Positions 27,802 to 38,300 are shown, numbered from the stretch's first letter. The stretch is 64,000 bases of DNA from an uncultured Lachnospiraceae bacterium (GCA_946616835.1 CAMOJK010000003.1:1-64000), one strand, 5' to 3'. Numbers and translations are program-made. Notes: generated by a model not told the origin, from the sequence alone.

Positions 27802-30699
27802 TCATTTCTTCCCACACAAATGCTTCACATAACAATTCTTACAATTACCACCCTTCTGTCTGGGTAAGTGGTCGCCGCGTATGCAGCGGGCGGCATCAAG
27901 CACAAGCTTACGGGTTTCTACCAGAGTTTCCCTGCGCACCTCTTCCTTAGCATTCTTCTTACCATCGGGGTAGTCCAGATTGTAGATCATCAGGTAATCG
28001 GCAGGCTCACCTGTTGCTTCCTGGTAGCCGATAGCATAAATCTTGAGCTGTTCTGCATTCAGGCACTGCTCCGCATCCTTTCCTGCGGACTTAAGGTCGA
28101 TGATCGCTGTCTTTTCGGAGCCGTCATCATCAACCTTCCTTACCAGGTCTATCCTTCCGTTGACACTGACACCATCGCCCATTTCTATGTTTATGTCCAT
28201 TTCCGATGCGACCATCTTATCCGCATCGGCCTCATTCTGGCGGACATAGGCTTTTGCGCAGTCCTTTGCACCCTTCAGCGCCTTCTCAAGTTCCTTGGTA
28301 TTAGCAAACGGGAGGTATAGGGCATCCTCCGCTATCCTCTCCAGCTCACCGCTATTTAGTTTCTTTCCATCGATCCAGGCACGATGGATATGCATCATTA
28401 TCTCATGCAGCATGGTTCCGTATCCCTGCACGGAAGAGTACGGCTGTACAAAACCATAAAAATTAGACAGCTTAAAACGGTATGGGCAATCGAAATAATT
28501 CGACAAAAGTGAAAAGTTCAGTACCATGGGAAGTGGCTCCTCACGCATAGATGGCAGGTGCTCAGCCGAATAGTTCCTCATTTCTTCATATTCCTCAATA
28601 AACTTTGACCGGCATACCTCATCCAAAAACACTGACCTGTACTCAGCCTTTTCCCCGTATGCTGTACTGTATGTAAGGAAAAGGTATTTCTTTGCCCTTG
28701 TCACCGCCACATAGAAAAGCTTCCGTTCCCCCTCGATGGTGGTATTGTAAATATTTCGGTTCGGGAACCAGTTAGCTCCGTTCATAAGATCGAAAAGATC
28801 CGTAATCCCATAAATCTTTCCTCCGTATGCCGGGAACTGCCCTCCGGGAAAAATTCCATTACACAGCGCCGGAATAAACACCGCAGTAAATTCCATACCC
28901 TTGGACTGGTGCACTGTCATCAGCCTGACAGCATCCCCCCTGATCATCGCATTATCCTGTTCACCCTCGGGGTAAAGATTCTCTGCCACATGCTGCAGAT
29001 GGTATATGAACTGCGTCAGCTTGTATGATGGATTTTCCTTGAAATAAAACAGCTCAAAGTCTGCTATGACCTTACTGAATTTTCCAAGATTATATTTGAT
29101 GGTTTCAGATCTTTTTTCCGTATCCGACATAAATGAAAAGTGAGAAATAAAATCCTGGAAAATCTGCTGCATATTAAGCTCATGTCCATACTTTGCACCT
29201 TTGTCACAAAGCTTTTTCATAAATGCATCAAGATCACCGCACGCAGCCTTCGCTTCTTTTTCCGATCCGGACAGTTCAGTCCACAGGCTCAGCAAAGGGA
29301 TGTCACAAGTAAGCGGGATAGTGATCCATTTCATCCTTCGCTCCGGGAAAAATTTATTCAGCGCATAATTAAAGATCGCCCTTGATGCCGTATACTCATC
29401 CGTCAGATGCAGGAGATTCATACCTTCGACAATGCTGTCTATATTTCTGGCTTTCAATTTTTCTGAAAGCACAGCCTGGAAATCTACAACCTCAACGCCA
29501 TAGTTATATTCCTTGCGTCTTCGAAAAAGCACTGCGATCTCAGACAACGGCACGCCGGAAGCATTCAGTTTTTCAATCCTGTCAGCAATGAACTCCGCCT
29601 CGGAATCAAATCCGCTAAATGACTTCCATACTATATCCCCTTTTTCATATGCCATACTGCTTCCCCTGATCTTTCCGGGAATCATCTGCATATGGTCTTC
29701 ATCATTGAGGTGGTTATCCGCTATGGAATAGTTTGCTACATCTATTATCGCATCCGTACTCCTGAAATCCTGATTCAGTTTTATCTGAAGTGCATCATGT
29801 GCAGCAGCAAAGCTTAATATATTACTCTCATCACTCCCCCGGAACTGATAAATGGTCTGATCCGCATCACCTACCACGCATAGATTTGTCCTGCCGTATT
29901 TTTCAAACAGGCTTACAAGGTATTCCTGCGGCGGATTGCTATCCTGATATTCATCCACGGTCAGGTACTTCACTCTGCCAAATAGCTGCTCTGCAAATTC
30001 CGACATGTTTCCGCCGTTTAGTTCAGACTGGGGATCCAGCCTCTGTATCATCTCCCTTATCAGCAGAGAAAAGTCAAAATGCTTATGATCCATCAGGCAA
30101 TTGCGGTATCTGTCAACCCTTGTCCTGATATTGTCATCCCAGTTTCTAGTATAGTTTCTGTCATGGTAACAGGAATTCAGGATCGACATCATATTGATGT
30201 AATAGTCCATCTTTTTGGCCGGCTTATTATATAGATTGGAGGCCGTATCAAGCGGAGTCCCCTTCATGCCTATGGAATCCCCCGCAGTCCCGTCATGGGA
30301 GAAACGCTCCAGGAAAATCTTGACCTGGACTTCATCAAGGACAGTGAACTTGGCATATTCCGGCACCAGATCCTGAAGCATCTTAAAACAATATGCATCA
30401 ATAGTGCCTATATACATCGAAGCAAAACCCTTAGTATTCCCGAGAATTTCTTCACCGGCCTTATATATGCGTCCTTTCATCTCAGCTGCCGCTTTTCGTG
30501 TAAAAGTAATGGCAACTATACTTCCCGGATCAGCACCATGAGCAATAAGATTGATGATCCTATGGGTAATCGTCTTTGTCTTTCCCGCACCTGCGCAGGC
30601 AATGATCTCAAGATTCCTGTCCAGAGTCTTTACAGCCTGTTGCTGCGAGTCCGTCAGTCCGTCAAGGAGCCTAGCTTCGATTTCATTTATGTCTTTCAT
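27802..30699 (-). CDS. UvrD/Rep superfamily helicase fused to RecB/AddB-like PD-(D/E)XK nuclease with Cys cluster
   Basis: ACAGAGKTKTI Walker A, VDEYQDSNP, VGDADQTIYQFRGS, VTRAKKYLFL; C-terminal GRIDLV...IIDLKS...EQLKIYA, FDCPYRF + CKNCYVKHLC. Confidence 0.92.
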   Translation of the reverse strand: MKDINEIEARLLDGLTDSQQQAVKTLDRNLEIIACAGAGKTKTITHRIINLIAHGADPGSIVAITFTRKAAAEMKGRIYKAGEEILGNTKGFASMYIGTIDAYCFKMLQDLVPEYAKFTVLDEVQVKIFLERFSHDGTAGDSIGMKGTPLDTASNLYNKPAKKMDYYINMMSILNSCYHDRNYTRNWDDNIRTRVDRYRNCLMDHKHFDFSLLIREMIQRLDPQSELNGGNMSEFAEQLFGRVKYLTVDEYQDSNPPQEYLVSLFEKYGRTNLCVVGDADQTIYQFRGSDESNILSFAAAHDALQIKLNQDFRSTDAIIDVANYSIADNHLNDEDHMQMIPGKIRGSSMAYEKGDIVWKSFSGFDSEAEFIADRIEKLNASGVPLSEIAVLFRRRKEYNYGVEVVDFQAVLSEKLKARNIDSIVEGMNLLHLTDEYTASRAIFNYALNKFFPERRMKWITIPLTCDIPLLSLWTELSGSEKEAKAACGDLDAFMKKLCDKGAKYGHELNMQQIFQDFISHFSFMSDTEKRSETIKYNLGKFSKVIADFELFYFKENPSYKLTQFIYHLQHVAENLYPEGEQDNAMIRGDAVRLMTVHQSKGMEFTAVFIPALCNGIFPGGQFPAYGGKIYGITDLFDLMNGANWFPNRNIYNTTIEGERKLFYVAVTRAKKYLFLTYSTAYGEKAEYRSVFLDEVCRSKFIEEYEEMRNYSAEHLPSMREEPLPMVLNFSLLSNYFDCPYRFKLSNFYGFVQPYSSVQGYGTMLHEIMMHIHRAWIDGKKLNSGELERIAEDALYLPFANTKELEKALKGAKDCAKAYVRQNEADADKMVASEMDINIEMGDGVSVNGRIDLVRKVDDDGSEKTAIIDLKSAGKDAEQCLNAEQLKIYAIGYQEATGEPADYLMIYNLDYPDGKKNAKEEVRRETLVETRKLVLDAARCIRGDHLPRQKGGNCKNCYVKHLCGKK

Positions 30700-30727
30700 T
30701 TTTCCCCTCGTACTTCATTATGTGGCC

Positions 30728-30760
30728 ATCAAAAAACCGTTGGAAATTTTCCGGCGGTTT
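30728..30760 (-). terminator. Terminator module copy T8
   Basis: AAAAAACCGTTGGAAATTTTCCGGCGGTTT downstream of the 30810 stop. Confidence 0.75.
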
Positions 30761-30809
30761 CACGCATCAAATTTATTTTTATGAAAATCTTAACGGCTTT
30801 ATATATGTT

Positions 30810-31121
30810 CTAATCATACTCGAATATTCCCTGAATAACATCAGATATATTCATTACATCATCATAACTCAATCGATCTACCCTGTTAATTCCACGGGCA
30901 ACGGGATCTATCAGCTTTACCTGCTCACAGATGACTACACCTTCGGCATTCTTCTTTCCTCTGACCTTTATGTGTATAGGACCGGAAGCAACATCCGAAA
31001 GAACAGGACATACATGCAGAAATCCCGTAGCTTTTATGAATGCATTTTTACTGGTAACAACAAAAAGCTTATTTTCGAATCCGCCTATTTTAACAATATC
31101 CCCCTGGCATATATCTTTCAC
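30810..31121 (-). CDS. mazF: MazF/PemK-like toxin
   Basis: CQGDIVKIGG...CPVLSDVASGPIHIKV...GVVICEQVKLID. Confidence 0.85.
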   Translation of the reverse strand: MKDICQGDIVKIGGFENKLFVVTSKNAFIKATGFLHVCPVLSDVASGPIHIKVRGKKNAEGVVICEQVKLIDPVARGINRVDRLSYDDVMNISDVIQGIFEYD

Positions 31122-31360
31122 AGCAGCTCCCTCCCCTGTGGTTCACCCCACTCAAAATCACAGACCGAGATTTCGTTACCGTACTCCGCCAGCCGCTCTT
31201 CAAAGGTCTTGTGCCTGAAAGCCTTCCTTAGTATGATCGTATCATCAGATATTTCAATATCCAGAACATCTGAAACTTTAAGATCCATCTTATCCATTAT
31301 ATCCTTGTTGAGCCTTATTCCCTGGCTGTTGCCCCAGGCTCTAATAGCAACTTGATCCAT
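31118..31360 (-). CDS. mazE: MazE-like AbrB-fold antitoxin
   Basis: IRAWGNSQGIRLNKDIM; overlaps mazF start by 4 bp. Confidence 0.87.
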   Translation of the reverse strand: MDQVAIRAWGNSQGIRLNKDIMDKMDLKVSDVLDIEISDDTIILRKAFRHKTFEERLAEYGNEISVCDFEWGEPQGRELL

Positions 31361-31385
31361 ATGAACCTCCTTATAAAGTTATCCA

Positions 31386-31407
31386 GTATAATGTATATAC
31401 ATTATAC
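31386..31407. promoter_or_regulatory. Candidate operator of mazEF copy 1
   Basis: Perfect 22-bp palindrome GTATAATGTATATACATTATAC upstream of mazE. Confidence 0.6.
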
Positions 31408-31451
31408 CGGATAAACGCATTTGGGACAACATTATTAATGCGCCTAGACTG

Positions 31452-31637
31452 CTATTCCAGTATTGCCACCTTCCCATACCCCATCATATCTCTTCCGCAG
31501 TCCTCGGTATTAATGAGCTGTGCGTAATATACTTCTGCATTTTTATCAAGCCAATCCATGGTGCTGTCCGGAAAAAGAACACCTGACGGACCATAGTACT
31601 CCGGACAAAAAAAACAAAGCCTGAAACCGGAGGTCAC
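31452..31637 (-). pseudogene. Internally deleted DUF2201/VWA gene remnant
   Basis: YYGPSGVLFPDSTMDWLDKNAEVYYAQLINTED + CGRDMMGYGKVAILE match two distant segments of the 16960-18192 product. Confidence 0.8.
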
Positions 31638-31725
31638 AGAATTTTTCAGTTATCTGTAATTGACAACCGACTCCACTTAATTTACACTGTGTATATACCT
31701 TGTATATACATCATGGAGGAATGAA

Positions 31726-31968
31726 ATGGATACACAGATCAAAGCATGGGGAAACAGCCAGGGTGTAAGGCTGCCCAAAGAAGTACTTACAGAGGCAGGT
31801 TTTCAACTGGATGAAACTTTGGAGATTACTGTCTCGCAGGGTGAGATAATCCTGCATAGAGCATTCCGGCACAAAACGCTCAAAGAAAGAGCTGCTGCCT
31901 ATGGTGGAAAACTGATGCTGATGGATGAAGTTGATTACGGTGATCCGGCAGGAGGCGAAATATGGTAA
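31726..31968 (+). CDS. mazE: MazE-like AbrB-fold antitoxin, copy 2
   Basis: IKAWGNSQGVRLPKEVLTEAGF. Confidence 0.88.
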   Translation: MDTQIKAWGNSQGVRLPKEVLTEAGFQLDETLEITVSQGEIILHRAFRHKTLKERAAAYGGKLMLMDEVDYGDPAGGEIW

Positions 31969-32267
31969 TTTTTCCCGATCAGGGCGATATCGTAAGCATA
32001 AAAGATATCAACTTCCGTCTCCTTGTAGTGAGCACGCAATTTTTTAATGAAAACGGTGGCATTATAGCCTGCCCTGTCATGAAAGTTGCAACCGTGAGTC
32101 CCCTCCATATCGCTATCGATTCTTCAGATACAAGCGGAATCGTTATCTGCGAACAGATGAAATATTTTAACCTTCACCAGAGAAGCTTCCGCGTTACCGG
32201 CAGGATAAATCTTTACCAGATGATGGACATATCTGACGCTATACAGGGAATATTTGAATATATATGA
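31962..32267 (+). CDS. mazF: MazF/PemK-like toxin, copy 2
   Basis: DQGDIVSIKD...CPVMKVATVSPLHIAID...GIVICEQMKYF...ISDAIQGIFEYI. Confidence 0.86.
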   Translation: MVIFPDQGDIVSIKDINFRLLVVSTQFFNENGGIIACPVMKVATVSPLHIAIDSSDTSGIVICEQMKYFNLHQRSFRVTGRINLYQMMDISDAIQGIFEYI

Positions 32268-32293
32268 AAATAATTAAAGATCTGACTATATTC

Positions 32294-34237
32294 TCAGCTC
32301 AGCAGCTGCAGGATTCCCTGCTGGCTCTGGTTTGCCTGCGCCAGCATAGATGAACCAGCCTGTTGCAAGATGTTATGTCCCGAATAATCAACCATAGTCT
32401 TTGACATATCAGTATCCCTAATCTGAGATTCTGCAGCTGTCGTATTCTCTGCTACATTATCAAGATTATGTATGGTATGCTCCAGACGGTTTTGAACACC
32501 ACCGTAATAGGAACGTATTGCAGATACTCTTGTATCAGCATCTTTGACAATATCCATTGTTGCCTGTGCGCTGGCAACTGTTGCTACGCTCATCTGCTGA
32601 TTTCCCAGCAGTGCTCGGGCAGAAGCATTAAACTGATGTACATAAAGCAGATTACCAGCTTCCACACCTACTTGCAGCTGGAAACCGGCTCTGTCATTTC
32701 CACCGCCGGCTCCGCCTCCGCTCGATGGAAGATCCTCTGGGAAAGTAAATCCGCTGCCGAAAGCATTGGAGTACCAGTTGGTATCCTTATTTATCTTGTA
32801 GTTGGCTGCTGAACCACTGGGATTACCAAATATTGATGCTTCGCTATCATTCAGACTACCAAAAAGGGAACCGGCACCGTTAACACCTCTCGCCGTAATA
32901 AAAGACTTCATAAAATTATGCTCATCACTTCCGGCTCCTGCACTTGAGAACTTATTTACAAAATCAGATATACCTGAATATTTGTTGTTTGTGGCATCTT
33001 TTATCGCCTTGTTTAATATGTCTGTATCGGAAACATCAGGATCCTTGATGTTGTCTGCGATATTCTTAAAGACTTTATTCAATCCAGCTGCAATATTTGC
33101 ACTTGTAACACTGCCTGCGCCACTGGCGGCGTACCCGAGATACATACACGCTGCGTACCCTGCGCCATAAGGCATGGTTTCGATTTTTGACATATAATTA
33201 CTTATTTCCGCATCCGATGAGCTCGAATCAAGGTTAAACCACCCATTATCTCCGCTGCTGGTCTGTGCAGTACCCTCTACAAACCATGACGGAAATTTAG
33301 TTCCGCCTATCATCCCTTTTGTAAGGGTATCAAACATCACCAGATGCGTCATCTCATGTGCAACTGTTGCAGCCAGATTTGCTTTTTTTGACGAGTCCGA
33401 AATATCCAGCGGATAATCCGATGTATCCACCCACAGCTTATAGCTCATCATCGTAGATGAATCTGTTGCGCTCATCGACAGACTTGCGGTCGCCAATGTA
33501 TTTCCCGGACTCTGGGGGCTAAGCTCAAGTCCGACTTTTATATCACTTGATGATGCGGCAGTAAAGAGTCCTCCATACAATCCGTTAAGCTTCGATACCG
33601 CCATTGAGGCAGCATCTACTGTAAGTCCTGCCAGTGCCGAATTCTTTATACTGTCAGAGTTCTCCGTACCTGTTGCCTGTTCACCGCTCTTTACAGCTAT
33701 ATTTCCGTTAATATCCAAAACACCAAAAGTAACAGTATTCTCTCCCAATTTCATGGTATATGATGGAGACTCCTGATTACCACTTGCATTTATATGTCCG
33801 TTTTTATCCGGAACAATACCTGCATCCGTAAATACACGCAACTCATTGAAAACCGATGTTTCGTGGACGCGATCAATCTCCGCAGACAGAGCCTGCACTT
33901 CCTGGTCCAGATACAATCTGTCCTCATCAGAGTTGGTTTCATTTGAAGCCTGAATTGCCAGCTGCTCACATCTTTTAAGCATGCCATGTACTTCGTCCAA
34001 TGCTCCATCTGCTATCTGACAAAAAGAAACACCATCCTGGCAGTTACGCGAAGCCTGATTAAGTCCTCGGATCTGTCTTCTCATCTTTTCGGAGATTGCC
34101 AGTCCCGCAGCATCGTCCGCGGAACGGTTTACACGATACCCGGAGCTCAGCCTCTCCGTATCCTTAGCAATGTAAGAATTAGTCAGCCCTAACATCCTAT
34201 TGCTATTCATGGCATTTAGATTTGAACGAACTACCAT
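32294..34237 (-). CDS. Flagellin with inserted HExxH metalloprotease domain (flagellinolysin-type)
   Basis: Flagellin N (SSGYRVNRSADDAAGLAISEKMRRQIRGL) and C (SQIRDTDMSKTMVDYSGHNILQQAGSSMLAQANQ); middle AATVAHEMTHLVMFDTL...FPSWFVEGTAQ. Confidence 0.9.
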   Translation of the reverse strand: MVVRSNLNAMNSNRMLGLTNSYIAKDTERLSSGYRVNRSADDAAGLAISEKMRRQIRGLNQASRNCQDGVSFCQIADGALDEVHGMLKRCEQLAIQASNETNSDEDRLYLDQEVQALSAEIDRVHETSVFNELRVFTDAGIVPDKNGHINASGNQESPSYTMKLGENTVTFGVLDINGNIAVKSGEQATGTENSDSIKNSALAGLTVDAASMAVSKLNGLYGGLFTAASSSDIKVGLELSPQSPGNTLATASLSMSATDSSTMMSYKLWVDTSDYPLDISDSSKKANLAATVAHEMTHLVMFDTLTKGMIGGTKFPSWFVEGTAQTSSGDNGWFNLDSSSSDAEISNYMSKIETMPYGAGYAACMYLGYAASGAGSVTSANIAAGLNKVFKNIADNIKDPDVSDTDILNKAIKDATNNKYSGISDFVNKFSSAGAGSDEHNFMKSFITARGVNGAGSLFGSLNDSEASIFGNPSGSAANYKINKDTNWYSNAFGSGFTFPEDLPSSGGGAGGGNDRAGFQLQVGVEAGNLLYVHQFNASARALLGNQQMSVATVASAQATMDIVKDADTRVSAIRSYYGGVQNRLEHTIHNLDNVAENTTAAESQIRDTDMSKTMVDYSGHNILQQAGSSMLAQANQSQQGILQLLS

Positions 34238-34278
34238 GATTATACCCTCTTTTCAAAAACAATGAACTAATTTTATGT

Positions 34279-34665
34279 CTAATCCCACATTCCTGCTGTT
34301 TCGGAAATAATCTCACCTGAACAAATGGGACATTTCATACTTCCCGGAAAACCAGCTGTATCTGTCTCCACTTGTGTGCCTGCAATGTGGCATTTCGGAC
34401 ATCGCCCGATTATACATCCCCCATCAATAGCTTCCGATTCAAACACAGGATACGGGTAATAATCGTTGCATACAACACAAAAACCGGGAGCACGGTAAAA
34501 ATTCCACGCCTCCCCGCTTTCCATCGCAGTGCTGACATGTTTTTTTTCATCTCCCTCAAATGATTTTATTACATTCTCCGACCTGTTATCGAACATCCCC
34601 TGCCCGATATTTATTTCACGGGAATAATCACATTTGCTGCATTTTATGCGGATGGTTTCACCCAC
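34279..34665 (-). CDS. Zinc-ribbon hypothetical protein
   Basis: Paired Cys motifs CSKC, CVVC, CPKC, CPIC. Confidence 0.65.
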   Translation of the reverse strand: MGETIRIKCSKCDYSREINIGQGMFDNRSENVIKSFEGDEKKHVSTAMESGEAWNFYRAPGFCVVCNDYYPYPVFESEAIDGGCIIGRCPKCHIAGTQVETDTAGFPGSMKCPICSGEIISETAGMWD

Positions 34666-34871
34666 TCACCCTCACCTCTCAAATTTCGGATCATAACAAC
34701 CATTTGGTTTATTTAAAATAGTTATACTGCATATCGGCATTTTATTCAAAAAATTAACTCTGTTCAGCAAAATCAATCTTTTTTCTCCCCTCGGTTTCAC
34801 TGTAATTCCGGCTGTTATTATAGCAACTTTTTTGGGATAAACCTAATGATCGCTTTTAACTACAGCAGGGG

Positions 34872-35363
34872 TCACTTCCACTGCAGCCTGTGCAGCTCGC
34901 CCTCTTTCTTAAGTCCCGCAAAATCATTCTGTCTCAGGGCTTCGTACAAGATTATGGCAACGGAATTGCACAGATTGATCGAACGGGTATCCTCATACAT
35001 AGGTATACGCACACAAGTTTCTTCATTTTCCACAAGGATTTCTTCAGGAATACCTCTGCTCTCTGGGCCAAACATTATATAGTCATCCGGACCGAATGAT
35101 ACATCCGTATAAAGCTTATGAGCCTTGGTTGTTGCCATCCAGATTTTCGGATGATTGTTTTTATCCAGGAAATCCCTGTAGTTTTCATATTCACAGTGAT
35201 CAAGCTTAGGCCAGTAGTCTAAGCCTGCCCGCTTAATCTCTTTCTGATCAAGAGAAAAGCCTAACGGCTTTATCAGATGAAGACGCGAATTAACGGCAAC
35301 ACAGGTTCTGCCTATGTTGCCGGTGTTGTATGGTATTTCAGGTTCGTAAAGGACGATATTCAT
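34872..35363 (-). CDS. trmL: tRNA (cytidine/uridine-2'-O)-methyltransferase TrmL
   Basis: MNIVLYEPEIPYNTGNIGRTCVA...FGPESRGIPEEIL...RSINLCNSVAIILYEALRQ. Confidence 0.94.
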   Translation of the reverse strand: MNIVLYEPEIPYNTGNIGRTCVAVNSRLHLIKPLGFSLDQKEIKRAGLDYWPKLDHCEYENYRDFLDKNNHPKIWMATTKAHKLYTDVSFGPDDYIMFGPESRGIPEEILVENEETCVRIPMYEDTRSINLCNSVAIILYEALRQNDFAGLKKEGELHRLQWK

Positions 35364-38300
35364 TTCTTTGGCTTCACTCTCGGATAATAAACATTTACGC
35401 TTCTTACAGAATCGTAGAAAGCAATTGAATTTCCCTGATGTTGTCTTAATTGCAAATCTGTTTCATCGGTTACAGCCACATTTTTATTATATTTCAGCTG
35501 TCCCGATCCGGAAAGCTTTACGGTCTCTTCTCTTTTATCATTATATTCTATTTTCTTCAGACGGAACAGTTTAACTAACCCGGGAACATCGTCCTTTCCT
35601 CCACTCGCTTTTGGGTACTTATGCTGAAGCGCACTCTTTCTCACTATATCAGTTATGCTCTTTCTCGTCAGCTGGTTTTTATCATTAGCACTATTCCGAA
35701 GCGGATTCTTCAATATCAGATCATCTCCATCTATACCTACAACCGTCTGGTAATGCTTGCTGAATCCAATTCCTATGGGAGTATTTTCCCGGAGCGCATT
35801 AACTACGGCTTCTTTAAATACAAGAACCTGTTCATCTATAGTCAGCCCAACATCATCCATAGTGGAACATGTTATTCCCCTTTCCTCAAGGGAGTAGCCC
35901 TTTGCAGTAGCAAGTATATAATCTGAGTAATCACTTATATCATTATAGAGAGTATGGTTCTCTTCAAAAAAGTTAGGACTTTCATGATAGCCATCCCTGA
36001 TACCGTAATTCTTTACATCACGTATTCTCACATCATATCCTGCATATCGGAGCAGATTCGATGTAGTATCAGCCCAGCATTCACATCCGTTCTGAAATTC
36101 CTTCTGCTCTACGTCGGGAAGATATATAAACGGCTGATCATTATCCTTTATTTTTTCTGTCATATCATCTATCAGGGCAATGAGATTCTTTTTCCTGAAT
36201 GGTGTTATCTGACCTATATTCATTATGGTCCTTTTCACAAACAAAAGATCCATTCTATTGGATAGTCCGCTTATGATCTTTTCCGTCTGCTTGGATCCAT
36301 CAGCCTCTGCTCTTTGTTCCTCCAAACCACTAAGTTCCTGCAGGGCATTTTCTTTTATTTCTTCTATATCCATCAGACCATCTTCAGAGTCAACCTGACG
36401 GCTCACATTACTTTTTATTCTGTCAGCAAGCCTTTTCCTGATATACTCGCGAGCTTCCATATCCTTTGAAATGTCATCTATATTCGCTATAAGGAAATGG
36501 AGCAGCTTGTTATTCTCAATTTTACCGATATAGGTTTCTATCCTGTTCTCTGTGCCCTCTATCGACACAAGCCGGCTGGCAATCTCCACACGGTTCAGAC
36601 TGCTCTTTTTCATTGCACCGTTATCATAATAAGCTTTACTCTTAACCTTGTAATTTTTAATCTCTTTCGATTTTAATTCGTAAACTCCCTCATTATAAGA
36701 TATGTGCTCATAACCGGTTTTAGCAATTTGTTCTTCCCGCTTTTTCTCCGCCTGAATTCTTAATTCTGCTCTCTGCCCACTCTTCTTTTTCTTCTCTGTT
36801 CTTTCCTTTTCGAGTCTCTCCCTCTCCTTAATTTCTTTCTCTTTCTGAGCTTTCTTTTCCTGCTCTTCCTGCGTCTTCTTTTCTTTTTCTTCCCGGGCTT
36901 TCTTTTCTTCTTCCTCATACTTTTTCTGCTTCACAGCTTTTTTGGCTTGTCTTTTAAAATCTCTTACAAGCTTTTCTTTAGCCTTTTTCAGTTCTTCTTT
37001 CTGCTTTTCATTTTCTTCCTGTTCTGCGTCCTTTTCCTCTTCAGGCTTCTTTTCTTCCTGCTTATCTGCGTCCTTTTTCTCCTCGGGTTTCTTCTCTTCA
37101 GGCTTCTTCTCTCCTTCTTGCGCCTGCTTTTCCTTTTCTTCCTGCTCTGTGAGCTTTTCCTCTTCGGGCTTCTTCTCTTCTTTTTTATCTGTGTCCTTTT
37201 TCTCTTCAGATTCCTTCTCCTCAGCTGAGAGATTTTCATTTGTCTCATCATTCCTGTCTTTGCTGCAAAGAATAGCATTCACCCTTTTTTGATTTTCTTT
37301 TGCCAGTCTCGGAAGTTCATTACTGTCCTCCAGTTCCTTCCTGATATTGACCACTTCCTTACAGAAACCTACTGACTTTCCCATAATCCTGTACAGTGTG
37401 CCTATGGTCTTTCTTGATTCATCCGCAAGCGCCCTCAGTTCTATATCCTGTTGTCCAAGATTTTCATGATAAACCATTATATTCTGAGGATCTTTTGGAA
37501 TCTCCCTGCCTGCTGTTTCACGGTAGTTCAAGTTGAGCTCCTCCAGCTTAAACAGAGCGTCATGAGCTTTCATGAGACTATTGCGATCCATCCCCAACTC
37601 ATCAATCCTGTCCAAATAGGCCATGACACGGCTATCATACCGGTCCATCCTGTATGCTTCGCCTGTTTCCGTATTTTTTTCAAAAAAACTTTTTGGCTTT
37701 TTCTCTTGATCTTCCTTTTTTTCCTTTTCCTGCTCTGTAAATCTTTTATAAAGATCATACAGATTCTTTGACCGCTTCAATGTCATTTTCTCGGAAATAT
37801 CCTTTATTTCCATCTCTGTTTCTTTTTTTGCCATATACCACGCTTTGATACCACTGCTATATTTTGATATTTCAGTCATATTAGCATTGTATATTTCCCT
37901 TTTTTCAGACTTCTTAAGCTTAATAGGGTATTTAAGATAGTCCTCTTCTCCCACATATGTACGCATAAAAATATCAATCTCGAATTTTTCTTTCTCTTCT
38001 TCCGACATTTTTTCATATTTTCTTGCGTTGATATCGGACAGCCTTTTATATTCCTCATCTTTATCCTGCAAGGATAATCCACGTTTTTTTAATATCTGCT
38101 CCTGCTTATCCAAGGGAAGAAGCGTAATCATTTTTAATTCCAACGCATTTAGTTTTCCTTGGTTTTTCTCCAGGCTTATAGCGGTACTTTTCATCATTTT
38201 ACTTCTATTCGCCCTGACTTCTTTAGCCCTTTTGCTCAGTTCTTTATCATCGGATTCTGTTTGCTCCACTATAAAAAGCTTTTCCTCATCATCCCATTCA

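Noticed and set aside
8490-30765. Repeated CCGCCGGAAATTTTCCGGCGG hairpins as a CRISPR array
   Set aside because: Irregular kilobase spacing, one per operon 3' end, with minus-strand T tracts; they fit terminators, and no cas genes are present
31452-31637. Functional 61-aa gene
   Set aside because: Best explained as an internally deleted DUF2201 remnant
36942-37292. Plus-strand 116-aa and nearby Phe/Ser/Leu-rich ORFs
   Set aside because: Antisense readings of the E/K-rich coiled-coil region of the 35360-38746 gene
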